This document shows, in pieces, positions 33,747 through 45,329 of a stretch of 64,000 nucleotides of DNA. Every line of letters begins with the position of its first letter. Within the stretch, counting starts at the first letter, position 1. Made by a program: the position numbers and the translations under genes. The notes under the pieces were generated by a model that was not told the DNA's origin, ran no database searches, and saw only the letters and a list, made by a program, of their open reading frames with translations. This stretch comes from Agrostemma githago (Eukaryota; Streptophyta; Magnoliopsida; Caryophyllales; Caryophyllaceae): contig OY288243.1 of NCBI GenBank assembly GCA_958450325.1, positions 63,100,606-63,164,605 of the forward strand, written 5' to 3'.

Positions 33747-35369
33747 TGATGGGAGGGATTTGTCGTGGATCCCGCCACCAAATAAAAAACCAACTATTCC
33801 TAGTGGGTAGCTAGGGCAAGTCGGGTCGACTCCACAGGGACGGGGTGTCGGACTAAGGTATGCTACGGTCAAGGACTATGTTCGAGACGAGCTATTCTAA
33901 GGGGGAGGCTAAGGACTAAACTAGGTCTAAAACGAGAAAACAATCAAAGGAAACAGGCTAGGATTAGGTCGGGGTCAAAGGGGTAACGGAATGGTCGAGG
34001 AAGAGCTAGAGTGAAGGAGGTAGTAGGGTAATCTAGGTGTAGTCCGGGCTCTCGCAACTTAGACTCACCTAGAGGTTCCACCTAAAACCCACCTTGGCGA
34101 CACAAACGACAAACGGGGCTACTAGCGTGATATCGGGGCCTAGGTCGCATCCGGGCTCTCACAACTTAGACCGACCTAGGGGTCGTCCTCACCGGGCTCT
34201 CGCAACTTAGTGAGGGAACCAAACCCACAAACAAACTATCACCCACAAGAGAAAGTCAAGAAAAACAAGCATATGCATACTAGTCATTCAAGCATTTCAA
34301 CAAACATGTGATAAGCATCAAACCAAGAGGAAACCCAAATCTTCCACCAACATCTCCAACAATCCCTTAATCATCCAATTAACACCCTAATCACCTTACT
34401 AACCCTAGCAAGATACTACTCTAACATATCTATACTAAAACTAACAAGAACAAGAGGAATCAACATAACAATCAAAACAAACATGAACAAACTAGTGTAA
34501 TCAATGAACAATAACCATGACAATGAACAAAGATTGGAACTTGGATGATAAAACAAGGTTAAGAGAAGGAAAAAGAGAGATTATACCTACTAACAAGATG
34601 AATGGAAGAAGGAAACTTGCATAAATGAGAAAAACCCAAAACAAACATCCAAGTTTGTCAAGCTTGGTGAAGATCTTGAAGAATTCCCAAATTACAAGCA
34701 TTAAACTAAGATTAACGATAATCTAAAGACTAATCTACACTAATCTAATCTAATCTATGCTAAAACTAGGCTAGGGTTTGTGGGTAATGAAGAACATAAC
34801 CTTAAGATTACAAGAGGAGGGGTATTTATAGGGTTACAATGGAAAGGAGGAAGAAACAAAGTGATGCGGCTGTAGCTGGGTGGTCCCGACCGGGACGGGA
34901 TCATCTCGACCGGGACGGTCCTGTCATCCCGACCGGGACGGGTTGGTCCCGACCGGGACGGCCTGGCAGTGACACCCTCAAAAGCGAACTTCATCCCCGA
35001 CGGGATGAGGTGCATACCCGTCGGGGATGAGTCTTGTAGGCCTCCAATATGACCCTTTTGGTTCCTTCTTGCCTCACATGGACTTCTCATCGATTTTCGG
35101 GACTCGGGATCGGGTCTCGGAGGCTCGGGATTGGATCCCAAGGTCTCGGGATCGATTCCAAAGCATCGAGTCATCGTTCCTTTATCTCGTTGGCTCCAAA
35201 ATGTGTATGAATCGAGTCGGAAACACTCCAACTCTTCCAAATGGGTCTCGGGAACCTGAAACGAACTAAAGGAAGCATAAGAAGCCAATAAATCGCTCCC
35301 AAGGAGCGATTCCACAAGGAAAAAGGGACCAAAACACTACGAAATAGGCACTACAAACTACACTTATCA
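33747..35369 (-). repeat. left (3') LTR of R1
   Basis: Begins TGATGGGAGGGATTTG and ends CACTTATCA on the plus strand (TG...CA). Contains the GACCGGGACGG palindrome array at 34880-34970. The frame at 34755-35315 is LTR sequence and is repeated in the other LTR. Confidence 0.95.
34880..35170. repeat. CCCGACCGGGACGG palindromic array in the R1 LTR
   Basis: Four TCCCGACCGGGACGG-like units (34886-34965), a CCCCGACGGGATGAGG pair (34995-35030), then CTCGGGATCGGG-type units to about 35160. Each unit is self-complementary. The other LTR has the same array at 53230-53510, and a variant lies inside R1 at 37915-38105. Confidence 0.85.
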
Positions 35370-35384
35370 ACTCCCCCACACCTA
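35370..35384 (-). other. polypurine tract of R1
   Basis: Minus-strand TAGGTGTGGGGGAGT directly before the LTR start TGATAAGTG. Confidence 0.85.
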
Positions 35385-38313
35385 ACCCTTACTCGCCCTC
35401 GAGTAAGCACAAACTAACTACTAAACTAGCCGAGTGGGTATTAGCGCACCCTACGCCCTTTCAACTCACGCGAGTGCACTTAGAGGAAAAGTGCACTCCG
35501 CAAGGCAAGTGGGGTCTTGCGACAAAACTGTGGATGCAACCGGACACAAAACACACACACACACACAACCATACAAACAACACACAAAAGGTTGCACCCA
35601 AAGAGAAACAAATACCGCTTCCCTCTAAAAAAAAGCGGTGAAAGAAGCACCGGTTTAGGACTCAAGGCAAGTGACAACGTTCCCAAGCTAGCAATACAAA
35701 CCAAAATGGACAAAACCCTAATAGTACGACGACAAAGCAATAAAAACGTTGGTAACTTACCTCGGTTCCTCCTAACCTTATAAGAACGTACTACGGGACG
35801 ATTGGCGGAGATGGAAAGTGATGAACCACAGTGTTAGTCGACACTGTAGGTAAGTGAGACCCCGCCCCCTTTAGCAAAGAGCCAAGAGGGTCGTCCCATG
35901 TCCGAAACCGCCTAACTAGTCCAAGTAAAAAGGTGGAAATAATTGCAAAATGAGGGAAGACCGACCATTGCCGCTATCATCCTTCCTAGGGACTCGGTCC
36001 TTTGGTAGGCTCTTCACGGCAAAAGTCAGAAAAAGGCTTATTTTGAGAGGTAGGGGTTATTTTTGTGAATCGGGTTTTCTTTTGGCATTTTCTCTTTTCT
36101 TTTGCATTTTTGCCTTGTTTTGCCATGCCATTCTTTTTCTTCTTTTCTATTTTCTTTTTGGCTTTTGTGCCTTTTCTTTTTCTTCACTCTTTTCTTTCTT
36201 TCATTTTCTTTCATTTTCTTTTCTTTGCCCTTTTGGCTTGATTTGGCTTTTTTGGCATTTCTTATTGCAACAAGAAAGACGAATTCAACAATTTGTAATT
36301 TTATTATGTGGAAATGTGTAGGAGGTAGGGGAATAGGTAAGTCGGGGGTCGCGATTTCCCTTCAAACCCACAAAAAGGGGAGAAAACTTGGACTAATCAA
36401 ACAATCTTAAACACGGTCACTTAAGGGACGAGACTCGGTAACCAAGGCCTTTTCACACCGTGGGTGGTCATAATGGTCAAAATGCAAATCCCGTAGTAAA
36501 TCCCTAGTAAGCTAGGTGGACTCAAGGTAAAGGACCAACAAAATCATTGATTTAGGGTCATTCTACTAGACTAAAGTCCAAGACTCGATTTATACAACTA
36601 GGAAGGGAAAGTAGACACTCGCACACTAGCCTCTAAACCGGGTTTTCGAAAACCTTTTTACACACACAAGACACACTAACACAACACAAAACAAAGACAC
36701 AACGAAAACGAAAGAAAAAGAAACAAAAGCAACAAAACAAGAACAACACAAAACGAACACATACATAACACAAACACCACCCCTAGCTTCCAAATGAGCA
36801 ACCAACCAACATCAAACTTTACAAAGCTCCTCCCGAGCACACCACATCACATTATCCTCCAAATTCCGCAAGAGACAAAGAAGGAAAAAGGGATAGAAGA
36901 TGTTACCGGACATCTTGAATGCTTTCCAAAGCCATCGGTGGTTTAAGCAACCTATAAGAAAAAGGGGGGCAAACACACACAACAAAACAAATATACGAGA
37001 CAATGACACAAAAGAAAAACACACAAAAAGAATTTTTTTTTTATTTTTGTGAAATTTTTTCAAATTTTTAGGGTTTTTAAAGATTTTTCGAAAAACTACA
37101 AAAATAAAGCTAACTATGCTAGAATATCACTCCCCCACACTTAAGCCGAGCAATGTCCTCATGCTCGACCGTAGTGCATGGGAGCACAAAAGAAAAGAAA
37201 CTACGAAAATAAAGCTAAAAATCAAAAAGGTGGAGAAAATGGTAGAAGGCGTTCGGCCGGGGTGTAGTCAAGTCACCATGGGCCGAGACAAGGAAAGATA
37301 TGGAAGGGGGAAGAAAAATAAAAAGAAGGAAATAAAAGGAAATGGGAGGGGAGGGCTAGGTGTAATCAAGTCACCTAGCCCGGATTCCGTCTAAATCCGA
37401 CTAAATTCTACAAAAAAAAGGTGAAAAACTTGTAAAATTTGGATTTTGAAAAGGACTCTCGATGTAATCACATCATCGAGAGTCGGGAGCAACCAAAACC
37501 AAGGCCTCGAAGGCCACCATGACACCAAGACACAAAAGTGTACAAGGGGAAGGGAATAAACACGAAAGAAAACAAGCTATAAAAGACGGGAAAGAAAGGA
37601 TAGTTGCCGTACCAATAGGTTAGCAACTCACTCGCTCCATCGTCTCATAGATCAATATAGGCACAAAACTTGTCTTCGTCATTGCTATTCCTCTTCGTTC
37701 TCGATCAAGCCGCATGGTGAGGTAGTAATGGTGTGAGGGGGTGGAAATTGATGTGAAACTCGGTGTAAAGGGAAGAGAAATGAGGTGAGGGTATGTAAAT
37801 GAAGTGTAATGGTCATATGACATGAGCAAGGATGGATAGGGAGGTTGGGTGGGGGTATACAATGGTTGGGTGGGCCCAAATGTCGAAGAAGAGGCCAAAA
37901 GAGGAGAAAGGGGACCATCCCGCTCGGGATGGATGGTCCCGGTCGGGAAGACACACTCGTCCCGGTCGAGAAGCCACCTTCCTGGTCGGGACGACACTCC
38001 AACAAGCTCCAATTTTTGCACCTCCATCCCGATCGGGACGGCTCCTTCCCGGTCGGGATGGCATATCCTTCCCGGTCGGGAAGCTCCCTTCCCGCCCGGG
38101 ATGGGTCTTCTTGACCTCCAAAACCCCAAAAGCTTCACCGAAGCTTCAAAAACCGACTTCTATACTCACGACCCAAGTTCTATCATTAACCATTCCTCTC
38201 TAGGAATCATCTTCACACACCTATCACAATAAGCTCAAAAACAACATCAAATTCTCTCCCTCACAACGCTCATCAACAATCCAAATAACAAGTATTTCAC
38301 AAAACTAACAATC
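35385..38313 (-). other. non-coding internal region of R1
   Basis: About 2.9 kb without a supported frame. It includes a T/C-rich tract (36060-36250), an A/C-rich tract (36650-36780) and the CCCGGTCGGGAAG palindromic array (37915-38105). The several overlapping frames around 37620-38230 on both strands only translate that array. Confidence 0.65.
37915..38105. repeat. CCCGGTCGGGA palindromic array inside R1
   Basis: Six or more units such as TCCCGCTCGGGATGG, TCCCGGTCGGGAAG and TTCCCGCCCGGGATGG. It is clearly related to the array in the R1 LTRs, though not a simple copy. Confidence 0.85.
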
Positions 38314-39637
38314 CTAGAAACCAAGGTACCAAACAAACATATATACACACACAAAAGCAAAAAGAACAAGAAAAAGAGATATATACAATAAGGTACTCTC
38401 ACCAACTACACCTCCATAGCCATCAAGAGCTCGAAGGAGTAAGTCAAATGCCCTAGCAACATCTTCATTTAAGCTCACATGGCCAAGCCTAGCCACTTTC
38501 AAAAGTTTCCAAGTCGGAGGTGAGAAGCGATCATCTTCATTAAGCTCGGGGTTCTCGTGATCTTCCGGGTCTTCGGAACCAACATAGCTACGACTCTTAT
38601 GACCATCCGGTAGGTATAGTGATCTAGAGTCATGCTCGGCATTATGATGCGGGAGATCACACCCTAGGGGTGTCGCTTCTTCTACGGGGTCGAGAGTGGA
38701 ACTCTTTTCCACCGCCCGACAAGGATCCTCTTCACCAACCGTCTCACAAGACAAGGGACTAGACGTCGAGTGCGGTAGAGGAGGAGAAGGCATCAAGTTT
38801 TCTTCATTGGAGGCTTTAGGATCCTCCAATTTCCCATACAAGGCAAGTTCCAAGGCATCTACTTCTTTTTCCCAAGTATTGCGCTCCTTTTCACTCACCT
38901 TGTCTATCTATATGACCTAGAGGAGGTATGTCTTCACTTGGCTTTGGATTGTCATCCGGTTCATCACGAAGAAAGTCGAACAAATCCAATTTGATAGCCA
39001 ATACATCGGCTCCCCAAGAGTTATCTCGAGAATCATGTTCATACCCCTCCTCATTGTCGGCCCTTGAAGCTTCAACTTCCTCCCTTCTCTCCTTATCTTC
39101 ACCACCCAAGCAACACTCAACAATGGTCTCTTGATCGACCCTCTCTTCTTCATTTGTAGCTTGAAGGTTGGGTTGACTTTCTTGTGGAGACACCCGACCT
39201 TCTTGCCCAAATGAACCTTCCTCAACATGTTGTGGAGCTCGAGTGGCCGACATCGTGATATGGGCCATGAGTGCGTTGATGCGAGCATCTTGCACCTCTA
39301 TTTGGGCCTTGAGCTCCTCCCTAACCTCTATTATTTGAGTCACCATCGCTTGTTGAGTCTTTTGCAATAGATCTATCACATCATGTTGACTCTTAAGCAA
39401 TTGATGCATCATTTGAAAAGTCTCAAAGTTGGTATCTTGTGGTCGTGGGTTATGTGAGGGTGTTTGGTAGTTGTTAGGATGTTGGGATGATCCTTGACAA
39501 CTTTCTTGGTAACCGTATGGAGGGCGTTCATAAGAATGTTGATGAGGTTGAAATGGTTGGTGAAATTTCGGGACTTGGCCTTTTGTCCCAAAGTTGTCCC
39601 GTGATGATTGATGGTAGCTTGGACGAGCCATGTCCAT
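38314..39637 (-). pseudogene. gag-like reading frames of R1
   Basis: The first frame runs from the ATG at 39637 (MDMARPSYHQSSRDNFGTK) to 38891. It has a Pro/Gln/His-rich N-terminus, then a helical stretch (KSQHDVIDLLQKTQQAMVTQ, EVREELKAQIEVQDARINAL) typical of the C-terminal part of Athila-type Gag, then an acidic tail. A second frame (38898-38314) overlaps by 8 bp and continues with similar acidic, hydrophilic sequence (EDPEDHENPELNEDDRFSPP), so a frameshift is likely. It lies close to the PBS, as gag should. No zinc knuckle and no pol. Function beyond particle formation cannot be claimed. Confidence 0.6.
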
Positions 39638-39821
39638 AACGTCGCTTTGGTACCTAGGATGAGCTAGAAGCACTTGAGCAAACGTTAGTAGCCTAGTGCT
39701 TTTGAGGCACTATGAGGGTGGAATAGCACAGAAGAAGAAAAACGGAGATACACAAGGAGAAGAGAACACAAAAATCAAGAACAAAGTCCAAAACTAAGCA
39801 AACAAAAGTCTAAACTACGCC

Positions 39822-39840
39822 GTCCCCAGCAACGACGCCA
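39822..39840 (-). other. primer-binding site of R1
   Basis: Minus-strand TGGCGTCGTTGCTGGGGAC, three bases from the LTR edge at 39844. It differs by about two bases from the TGGCGCCGTTGCCGGGGA type complementary to the tRNA-Asp 3' end. Confidence 0.85.
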
Positions 39841-39843
39841 ATT

Positions 39844-40527
39844 TGATGGGACGGATTTGTCGTGGATCACGCCACCAAATAAAAAACCAACTATTCCTAG
39901 TGGGTAGCTAGGGCAAGTCGGGTCGAATCGACAGGGACGGGGTGTTGGACTAAGGTATGCTACGGTCAAGGACTATGTTCGAGACGAGCTATTCTAAGGG
40001 GGAGGCTAAGGACTAAACTAGGTCTAAAACGAGAAAACAATCAAAGGAAACGGGCTAGGATTAGGTCGGAGTCAAAGGGGTAACGGAATGGTCGAGGAAG
40101 AGCTAGAGTGAAGGAGGTAGTAGGGTAATCTAGGTGTAGTCCGGGCTCTCGCAACTTAGACTCACCTAGAGGTTCCACCTAAAACCCACCTTGGCGACAC
40201 AAACGACAAACGGGGCTACTAGCGTGATATCGGAGCCTAGGTCGCATCCGGGCTCTCGCAACTTAGACCGACCTAGGGGTCGTCCTCACCGGGCTCTCGC
40301 AACTTAGTGAGGGAACCAAACCCACAAACAAACTATCACCCACAAGAGAAAGTCAAGAAAAACAAGCATATGCATACTAGTCATTCAAGCATTTCAACAA
40401 ACATGTGATAAGTATCAAACCAAGAGGAAACCTAAATCTTCCACCAACATCTCCAACAATCCCTTAATCATCCAATTAACACCCTAATCACCTTACTAAC
40501 CCTAGCAAGATACTACTCTAACATATC
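39844..40527 (-). repeat. right (5') LTR of R1, part 1
   Basis: Matches 33747-34430 with few changes and is interrupted at 40528 by R2. The final ATATC (40523-40527) is the R2 target duplication. Confidence 0.95.
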
Positions 40528-41216
40528 TGTTCCGGTCACGGAAACAATTCACCCGGCCTTGGATCCGGGCTGTAGGATCGGACTAATGGTGAACAGTTGA
40601 TCGTTTGATTTCCTTCAGCCTCCCCTTCCTCTCACTCCCTTGATCGGACCTTCCCGGCGTAGTTGGCCTACTCCCTGCACAATGAACGCACAGGGCCTCG
40701 GAGGTTGTCCGAGGAAACCCTCTCCGATGCCTAAGTCAGTCCGTGAAGTGCCTTGACGAACCTAGCTCGTGAGGAACTAGGTGGCGTTTTTAGGAGTAAG
40801 AGTCTAGAGAGAGAAAATCCAACCCCCTCTATGTGGGAAATGGGTAGGTATTTATACCTTCCCACAAGAGAGAGGAAAAGAGAAAGAAGAGGAGGGAAAT
40901 GAGCGGATGCTGGTGCGACACGTGGACTCACCTTGTCCACTCATTTCCCCTTACCTTAGGCAAAATGACGGATGGGTCCTCGGCTTTCCTTTGGTCCTGC
41001 TTAGGCGGGAGCGCCTTGGAAGAAGGCGGGAGGCCTGGTTCGCCCTGCCTGGCGGGCGGCCAGGCTGTGCCAGGCGGCTAAGGGATTGAGGCCATATACT
41101 TGGAGGTTTCAATGAGTTTGACGGACAGTCTGCTGGGCAGGCCTTTCCTCTTTCTGGGTTGGTCGCCTTGGGGCCTGGCTGGCAGGCGGCCCGAGCTAGG
41201 CAACCGACCCCCATCA
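40528..41216 (-). repeat. left (3') LTR of R2
   Basis: TGTTCCGGTC...CCCCCATCA, 689 bp, TG...CA ends. The TATTTATA at about 40851 is a possible TATA signal on either strand. Confidence 0.96.
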
Positions 41217-41500
41217 ATTGGCCCTCGCCGGCTGAGGGGGAGCGGGGCTCCTGCTCGGCAGGTGACGTCTTGTTTTGGGACGGTGGGAGGTTGACTCCCT
41301 GGACACTCTTGCATTAAATGTGCCGCGTATTCCCGAGGGAACATGCTTTAAATTCTCTGGGTATGCAGAGAGTTCAAGCGTCTTCTGTTATGATTACTCT
41401 CCTTTGCATAGCGAATTTTCGAGCAGTGTGCCAGTTTGATGATTGGCTCTCTTTCTTGCAGAAGTGGTTGGGGCGCCATTAATGCCCTGCTTCTGGTTTC

Positions 41501-41510
41501 TGTATAAATT
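41501..41510 (+). promoter_or_regulatory. TATA box of the first R2 antisense gene
   Basis: TGTATAAATT, with a CT-rich stretch (about 41515-41560) between it and the ATG at 41567. Spacing is that of a plant core promoter. Confidence 0.55.
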
Positions 41511-41566
41511 GTATCCTCCACTATTTTCACAATCCATTTCCAACCTTCCTTTCTTTGTCTTCAATT

Positions 41567-42151
41567 ATGGCTTGGATAAAAAAAAGCGTAACTTGTCGTG
41601 GAGTTAGACGTGTTACTTTCATCTTAAGAGGGTTTTGGAGACTTCGATATGCTCGTGCTGCTTATCTAGCTGTCCGCCGTAGCCGTCGTTTACGGTTTCG
41701 TTCCCACCGGTTGGGTCAAAAAGCTTCTGCTAGGAGGGGCAAACTCCTCAAGAGGTCCTCACCTCCTGCTGCGCCTAGGTTTAGGCGCTGCCCCCAGGGA
41801 GGGGGCTGTTTTGACAGGGGATGCCACGAGTGCTTTCCGTGGCTGCACCTCGAGCAATTTTACCCCAACCTTTCTGACACTGATTCCTCTTTGGCGTCAG
41901 GTCCCTCTTCGCCTGTGAAGAAGACAGGCTGTCGCACCTGCGACGAATTCCAGGCCGTTCCCTTTGGCAGGGACTGGGAGGACAACAGCCATGACTCTGA
42001 TGACAGTGAGGGCCTTGGTTGCCTGAGCGACAAGGATGAAGACGGAGCTTCTGATGATCCTTTCCAGGGCTCCCCAGACTGGGACTGGGGCTCGGCTCTC
42101 GGGAGTCCAGGCAGCCCTGGGGATTACTCCCCAGATTTGGGCGACGACTAG
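41567..42151 (+). CDS. R2 antisense ORF 1, unknown 194-aa protein
   Basis: Opposite in strand to Gag-Pol. Start chosen at the first ATG (MAWIKKSVTCRGVRRVTFIL), 60 bp after a TATA box. The N-terminal ~60 residues are very Arg/Lys-rich (RRSRRLRFRSHRLGQ). A Cys/His-containing middle follows (CFDRGCHECFPW, CRTCDEF), then an acidic, Ser/Gly/Pro-rich tail (DSDDSEGLGCLSDKDEDGAS). The charge split suggests a nucleic-acid or chromatin contact, but I know no family for it. No stop or frameshift. AATGAAATGAAG after the stop (about 42258) could be a polyadenylation signal. Confidence 0.55.
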   Translation: MAWIKKSVTCRGVRRVTFILRGFWRLRYARAAYLAVRRSRRLRFRSHRLGQKASARRGKLLKRSSPPAAPRFRRCPQGGGCFDRGCHECFPWLHLEQFYPNLSDTDSSLASGPSSPVKKTGCRTCDEFQAVPFGRDWEDNSHDSDDSEGLGCLSDKDEDGASDDPFQGSPDWDWGSALGSPGSPGDYSPDLGDD

Positions 42152-42731
42152 GCCTGCGTAGCAGGGGGTTTGGTTTCTGTCAGGCCAGAGTTTTTGGGCC
42201 TTATGTATTTTTCTTTTTCATATCTGTCCCAAGATGTAACTTTCCTTTGTAAGTCTTAATGAAATGAAGTTCAGGCGACGCGTTTGTGCACTGCACTGTA
42301 TTTTTTTTTTTTTTTTTGCCAAGGGGGACGTCATAGGGTGACCAATCTTCTGACACCCTTTGGCCCTCCCGAGATTTTTCTTGGGAAGCTACTCAGAGCA
42401 AACCTCTGCAGGGGTGACACGTGGACCGCAACCTTTGGGTGAATTCCTGAGGGTTGGGCGACTCTTGGCATGCCTTTCTTTCTATAAAAGTGATCAGTCA
42501 TCCACTCTTTCACCTTTTCCATCTTTCTTTTCCTTCGAAACTTCCTATTCTCTTTATCCGTTAAAACCCTCGAGCGTTAACGAATCGTATCCTACTTTGC
42601 ACCCCCCTTTCCCTGGGAGACTCTTTCTTCGGGCTTGCACCGTGCTATCAGGCGATCTTAGGTCAGATTTTTGTCTTCCATTTTCTGCTTTTTCCTTTTG
42701 ATTTCCTGTTTTCCGCTTTCGCTAGAGTAGA
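42152..42731 (+). promoter_or_regulatory. intergenic promoter region between the two R2 antisense genes
   Basis: A T-tract at 42301-42317, then TCTATAAAAG (TATA box, 42483-42489). A CT-rich leader follows (TTTCACCTTTTCCATCTTTC) up to the ATG at 42732. The frame at 42360-42701 overlapping it has no family signal. Confidence 0.55.
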
Positions 42732-45078
42732 ATGTCTAGAACTCGCGAGCGGATTTTGCCCTTTACCGACCCATCAAAGAGGGGGGAAGGGACGAATCTT
42801 GCCTCCTCCTCTAGGGAGGTGGGTTTTGAGGAAGAACACTCGACGGACAGCGGGGGTGGTAACTCTTCTGACCCCCCCTCGTTTGACGCCATTGACTCGG
42901 ACGATGAGGCGTTGGAAATTGACCCTTCTAGAACCTCTGGTCCTCTTGTTCGGCGGGAAAGGGGTAGGGTATATTACTTAGATAAAGTTAAATATCGTAT
43001 CCCTTTGAGTACTTTCCCTGACCCGAAAAATCGGGAGCTGATCCTTGCAAAGAACGCCGCTGGTGTGATTGAGCGGCTTTACAACTTCGGGGAGGGATAC
43101 ACACTCGTTATCCCCGGCGAAAGGGATACCGTATGCAACCCTCCCGACGGGTGCATAGCGGTCTTCCATAAATGTCTGGAGTTCGGCCTTCGCTTTCCCC
43201 TCCATCATTCATTGGAAGAGATCTTCAGGCGCATGAATGTCGCCATCGCCCAGCTGACAGCCACGGCTGTCAGGGCGTTGATTTCGTATGTCTGGACTTG
43301 TCTGTTCCACCACTCTGAGCCTTCCATTGACGCCCTGCGGTTTATGGTGGGTTTGCAAATGGTGTCTTCTGGGAGTGCGGGCTCCCCTGGTTATTGGTCC
43401 CTTTTGAGGCAGAAGGGACATTGTTTGGTGTGGCCTGGCATGGACAGTTTGAGAGATTGGAAGAACAACTTCCTCTATGTACACAGCACCCATGGGTGGA
43501 AGATTCCCCGTCATTTCAGGAATCATGTCCACACCAGGCTTGAGACCTCTGAGGAGTATCACCCTGGCGTGGGTGGAAAAGTCTTGGAGGTGAAGCTGGG
43601 CGAGAAAGACAAGGAGTTGACGGCCTTTTTTGCTGGCCACACTGATAAGTATGGGGTGTACGGCCCTACATTCTGGCTCCCCCATGCGGAGGTTATTGCG
43701 TCTGATAAATACTTGACCCGGTTGGGCATGAACCCGGGTCTAGATAAAGGTAGTTCAGGAGTGTTGATGGTTTCCTCTTACTCATTTCCTTTTAAAGTGC
43801 CCTGACAACTTGTATGTTTGCCTTGCAGATCTTGCTACCCTTATTTGGAAGAAAGGGGAGGTGAGACGCCTGGGCTTGGACGAGAATCTCATTGTTGTTC
43901 AGCGTCGCCCTTCTCTTCCCCCTGATTTTAAGAGAGGTGAGAAAAATCTGATGAAGCACTTAAAGGGTCTGTCGTTCAGCAGGCCAAGGCTCCCACCCCC
44001 TCCTAGAGCAACGCCTGCAAAGACGGCGGTTTCTGAGGCCACCCCCTCTCCAGTTGGGAAGACGATCGCTTTCGAGGCTACCCCTTCGCCTGTTGGCAGG
44101 CAAGAGGGCCTTTCAGCAGGGGTCCAGATTCCCCCGGGGCCGCGGGCCGCAGGTTCTGAAGAGACTGGGGAGAGCACTCCCCGGGCGCTGCTTAGAAAGA
44201 GGAGCAGGGAGGCTCCTAATGCTGACCAGGTGGTGGACCTGGAGACTTCCACGCCTGAGCCTAAGCGTTTTGCTCAGGGGATTCCTGCCACCCTCTTCTC
44301 TGAGAAGAACGCTGAATTCCACTATACCGCCGGGGACAGCCAAGATGTCTCCGCCCTACTTTCCGACTCAGGGGCGGTTCTAGCGGATCATCTCCTCAAA
44401 ACTGTCCAATCTGCCACAAACCAAGTGACCCAGTACATCCAGCGTACTGCCCGGATCATGCAAGCTTCTGCAGAGCTGGCGGCCCTTAACCGCCTGAGTG
44501 ATGAGGAACTGTCCAACTCTGACCGCCTTTCTGCAGTCGAGAGGGACGTTGCTCTCATTGCCAGCCTGAAGGATCAGTTGGCAAAAAGGGAGACCGAGCT
44601 GGAAGAGGCCAAAGGTCAGGCGATCCACCGGAAGTGTGAAAATGAGAAAGCTATCAGGGAGGTGTCCCGCCTGGGGGAGGAGTCCAAGAGAGCTCAGCAG
44701 GCCTTTGCGGAGTTGGAGCAGGCCAGGAAAGCTTTGGTTGAGCTGGATCACGCCAAGAAGAGCGTCATCGACCTTGGGGAGCGCCTTTCCAAGGCGAATT
44801 CTGATCTGCAGGCGGCTCTTGGCGATCTGGCGGCGAAGACCAAGGATTGGGAGAAGGAGAGGGACGAAATACTCCAGGAGGTGGACACGGCTGTGTCGGC
44901 AGGCTTCGTTAATGGTGCTAACTCTTGCCTTGGGGTTGTCATGGAAACTGTCAGGGAGATGTTCCCTGGTTTTGATGAAGACGCTTTCCGATCCCTCTAC
45001 ACTGCTAAGGACGAAGCTTTAATGCGCAGACTGTCTGAAGGAGCTGCTACCTCCGGCCCAGATGATCCCCCTGCTTAA
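42732..45078 (+). CDS. R2 antisense ORF 2, Transposase_28-type (putative gypsy-type) protein
   Basis: Two exons joined in phase by a 79-bp intron (43750-43828, GTAG...TTGCAG), giving about 756 aa. Exon 1 carries the conserved block of the plant family catalogued as 'putative gypsy type transposon' (Transposase_28). Visible parts are CIAVFHKCLEFGLRFPLHHS, LEEIFRRMNVAIAQLTATAV and LISYVWTCL, followed by WKNNFLYV and FWLPHAEV. Exon 2 has a Pro-rich linker, then a long coiled coil (about 44500-44880; SLKDQLAKRETELEEAKGQ, LGERLSKANSDLQAALGDLA) and a helical tail. Extra antisense ORFs are known in Tat-lineage elements; their function is not settled. The intact frame argues for selection. Splice sites were placed by eye. 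Confidence 0.75.
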
Positions 45079-45329
45079 CATGGAGGGCAGTCTTCCTCAG
45101 AGGGCTCTTGCTCGTCTCCTGCTGCGCCTGTGCCAACGTTTTAATCTTCCTTACTTCTTTGCGCGCCGAGCCCTTTGATGGCCGGCTGCCGTGTTTGATT
45201 GTAATCATTTGTCTTAAAAACTTACTTATCCTGTGTTCCTTTGACACTATTTCTTTTTATGTAGATTTTTTGCTTGCTTTTATCTGTTTCGGTTTTTCTC
45301 GGGTTTGATGCGCAGCTTGTCCCTACCCT
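45079..45329. other. 3' flank of antisense ORF 2
   Basis: Short non-coding stretch with TGTAATCATTTGTCTTAAAAAC-like AT-rich sequence, probably the 3' untranslated region. No gene. Confidence 0.5.

Noticed and set aside
34755..35315. 186-aa minus frame repeated at 53105-53665
   Set aside because: Lies in both R1 LTRs and includes the GC palindrome array; no protein motif.
37620..38232. Frames up to 172 aa with RPGR and SRSG repeats
   Set aside because: They follow the CCCGGTCGGGA palindrome array of R1.
40731..41344. Frames of 60-88 aa on both strands at the left LTR of R2
   Set aside because: Same frames recur at 52290-52906 in the other LTR, so they are LTR sequence.
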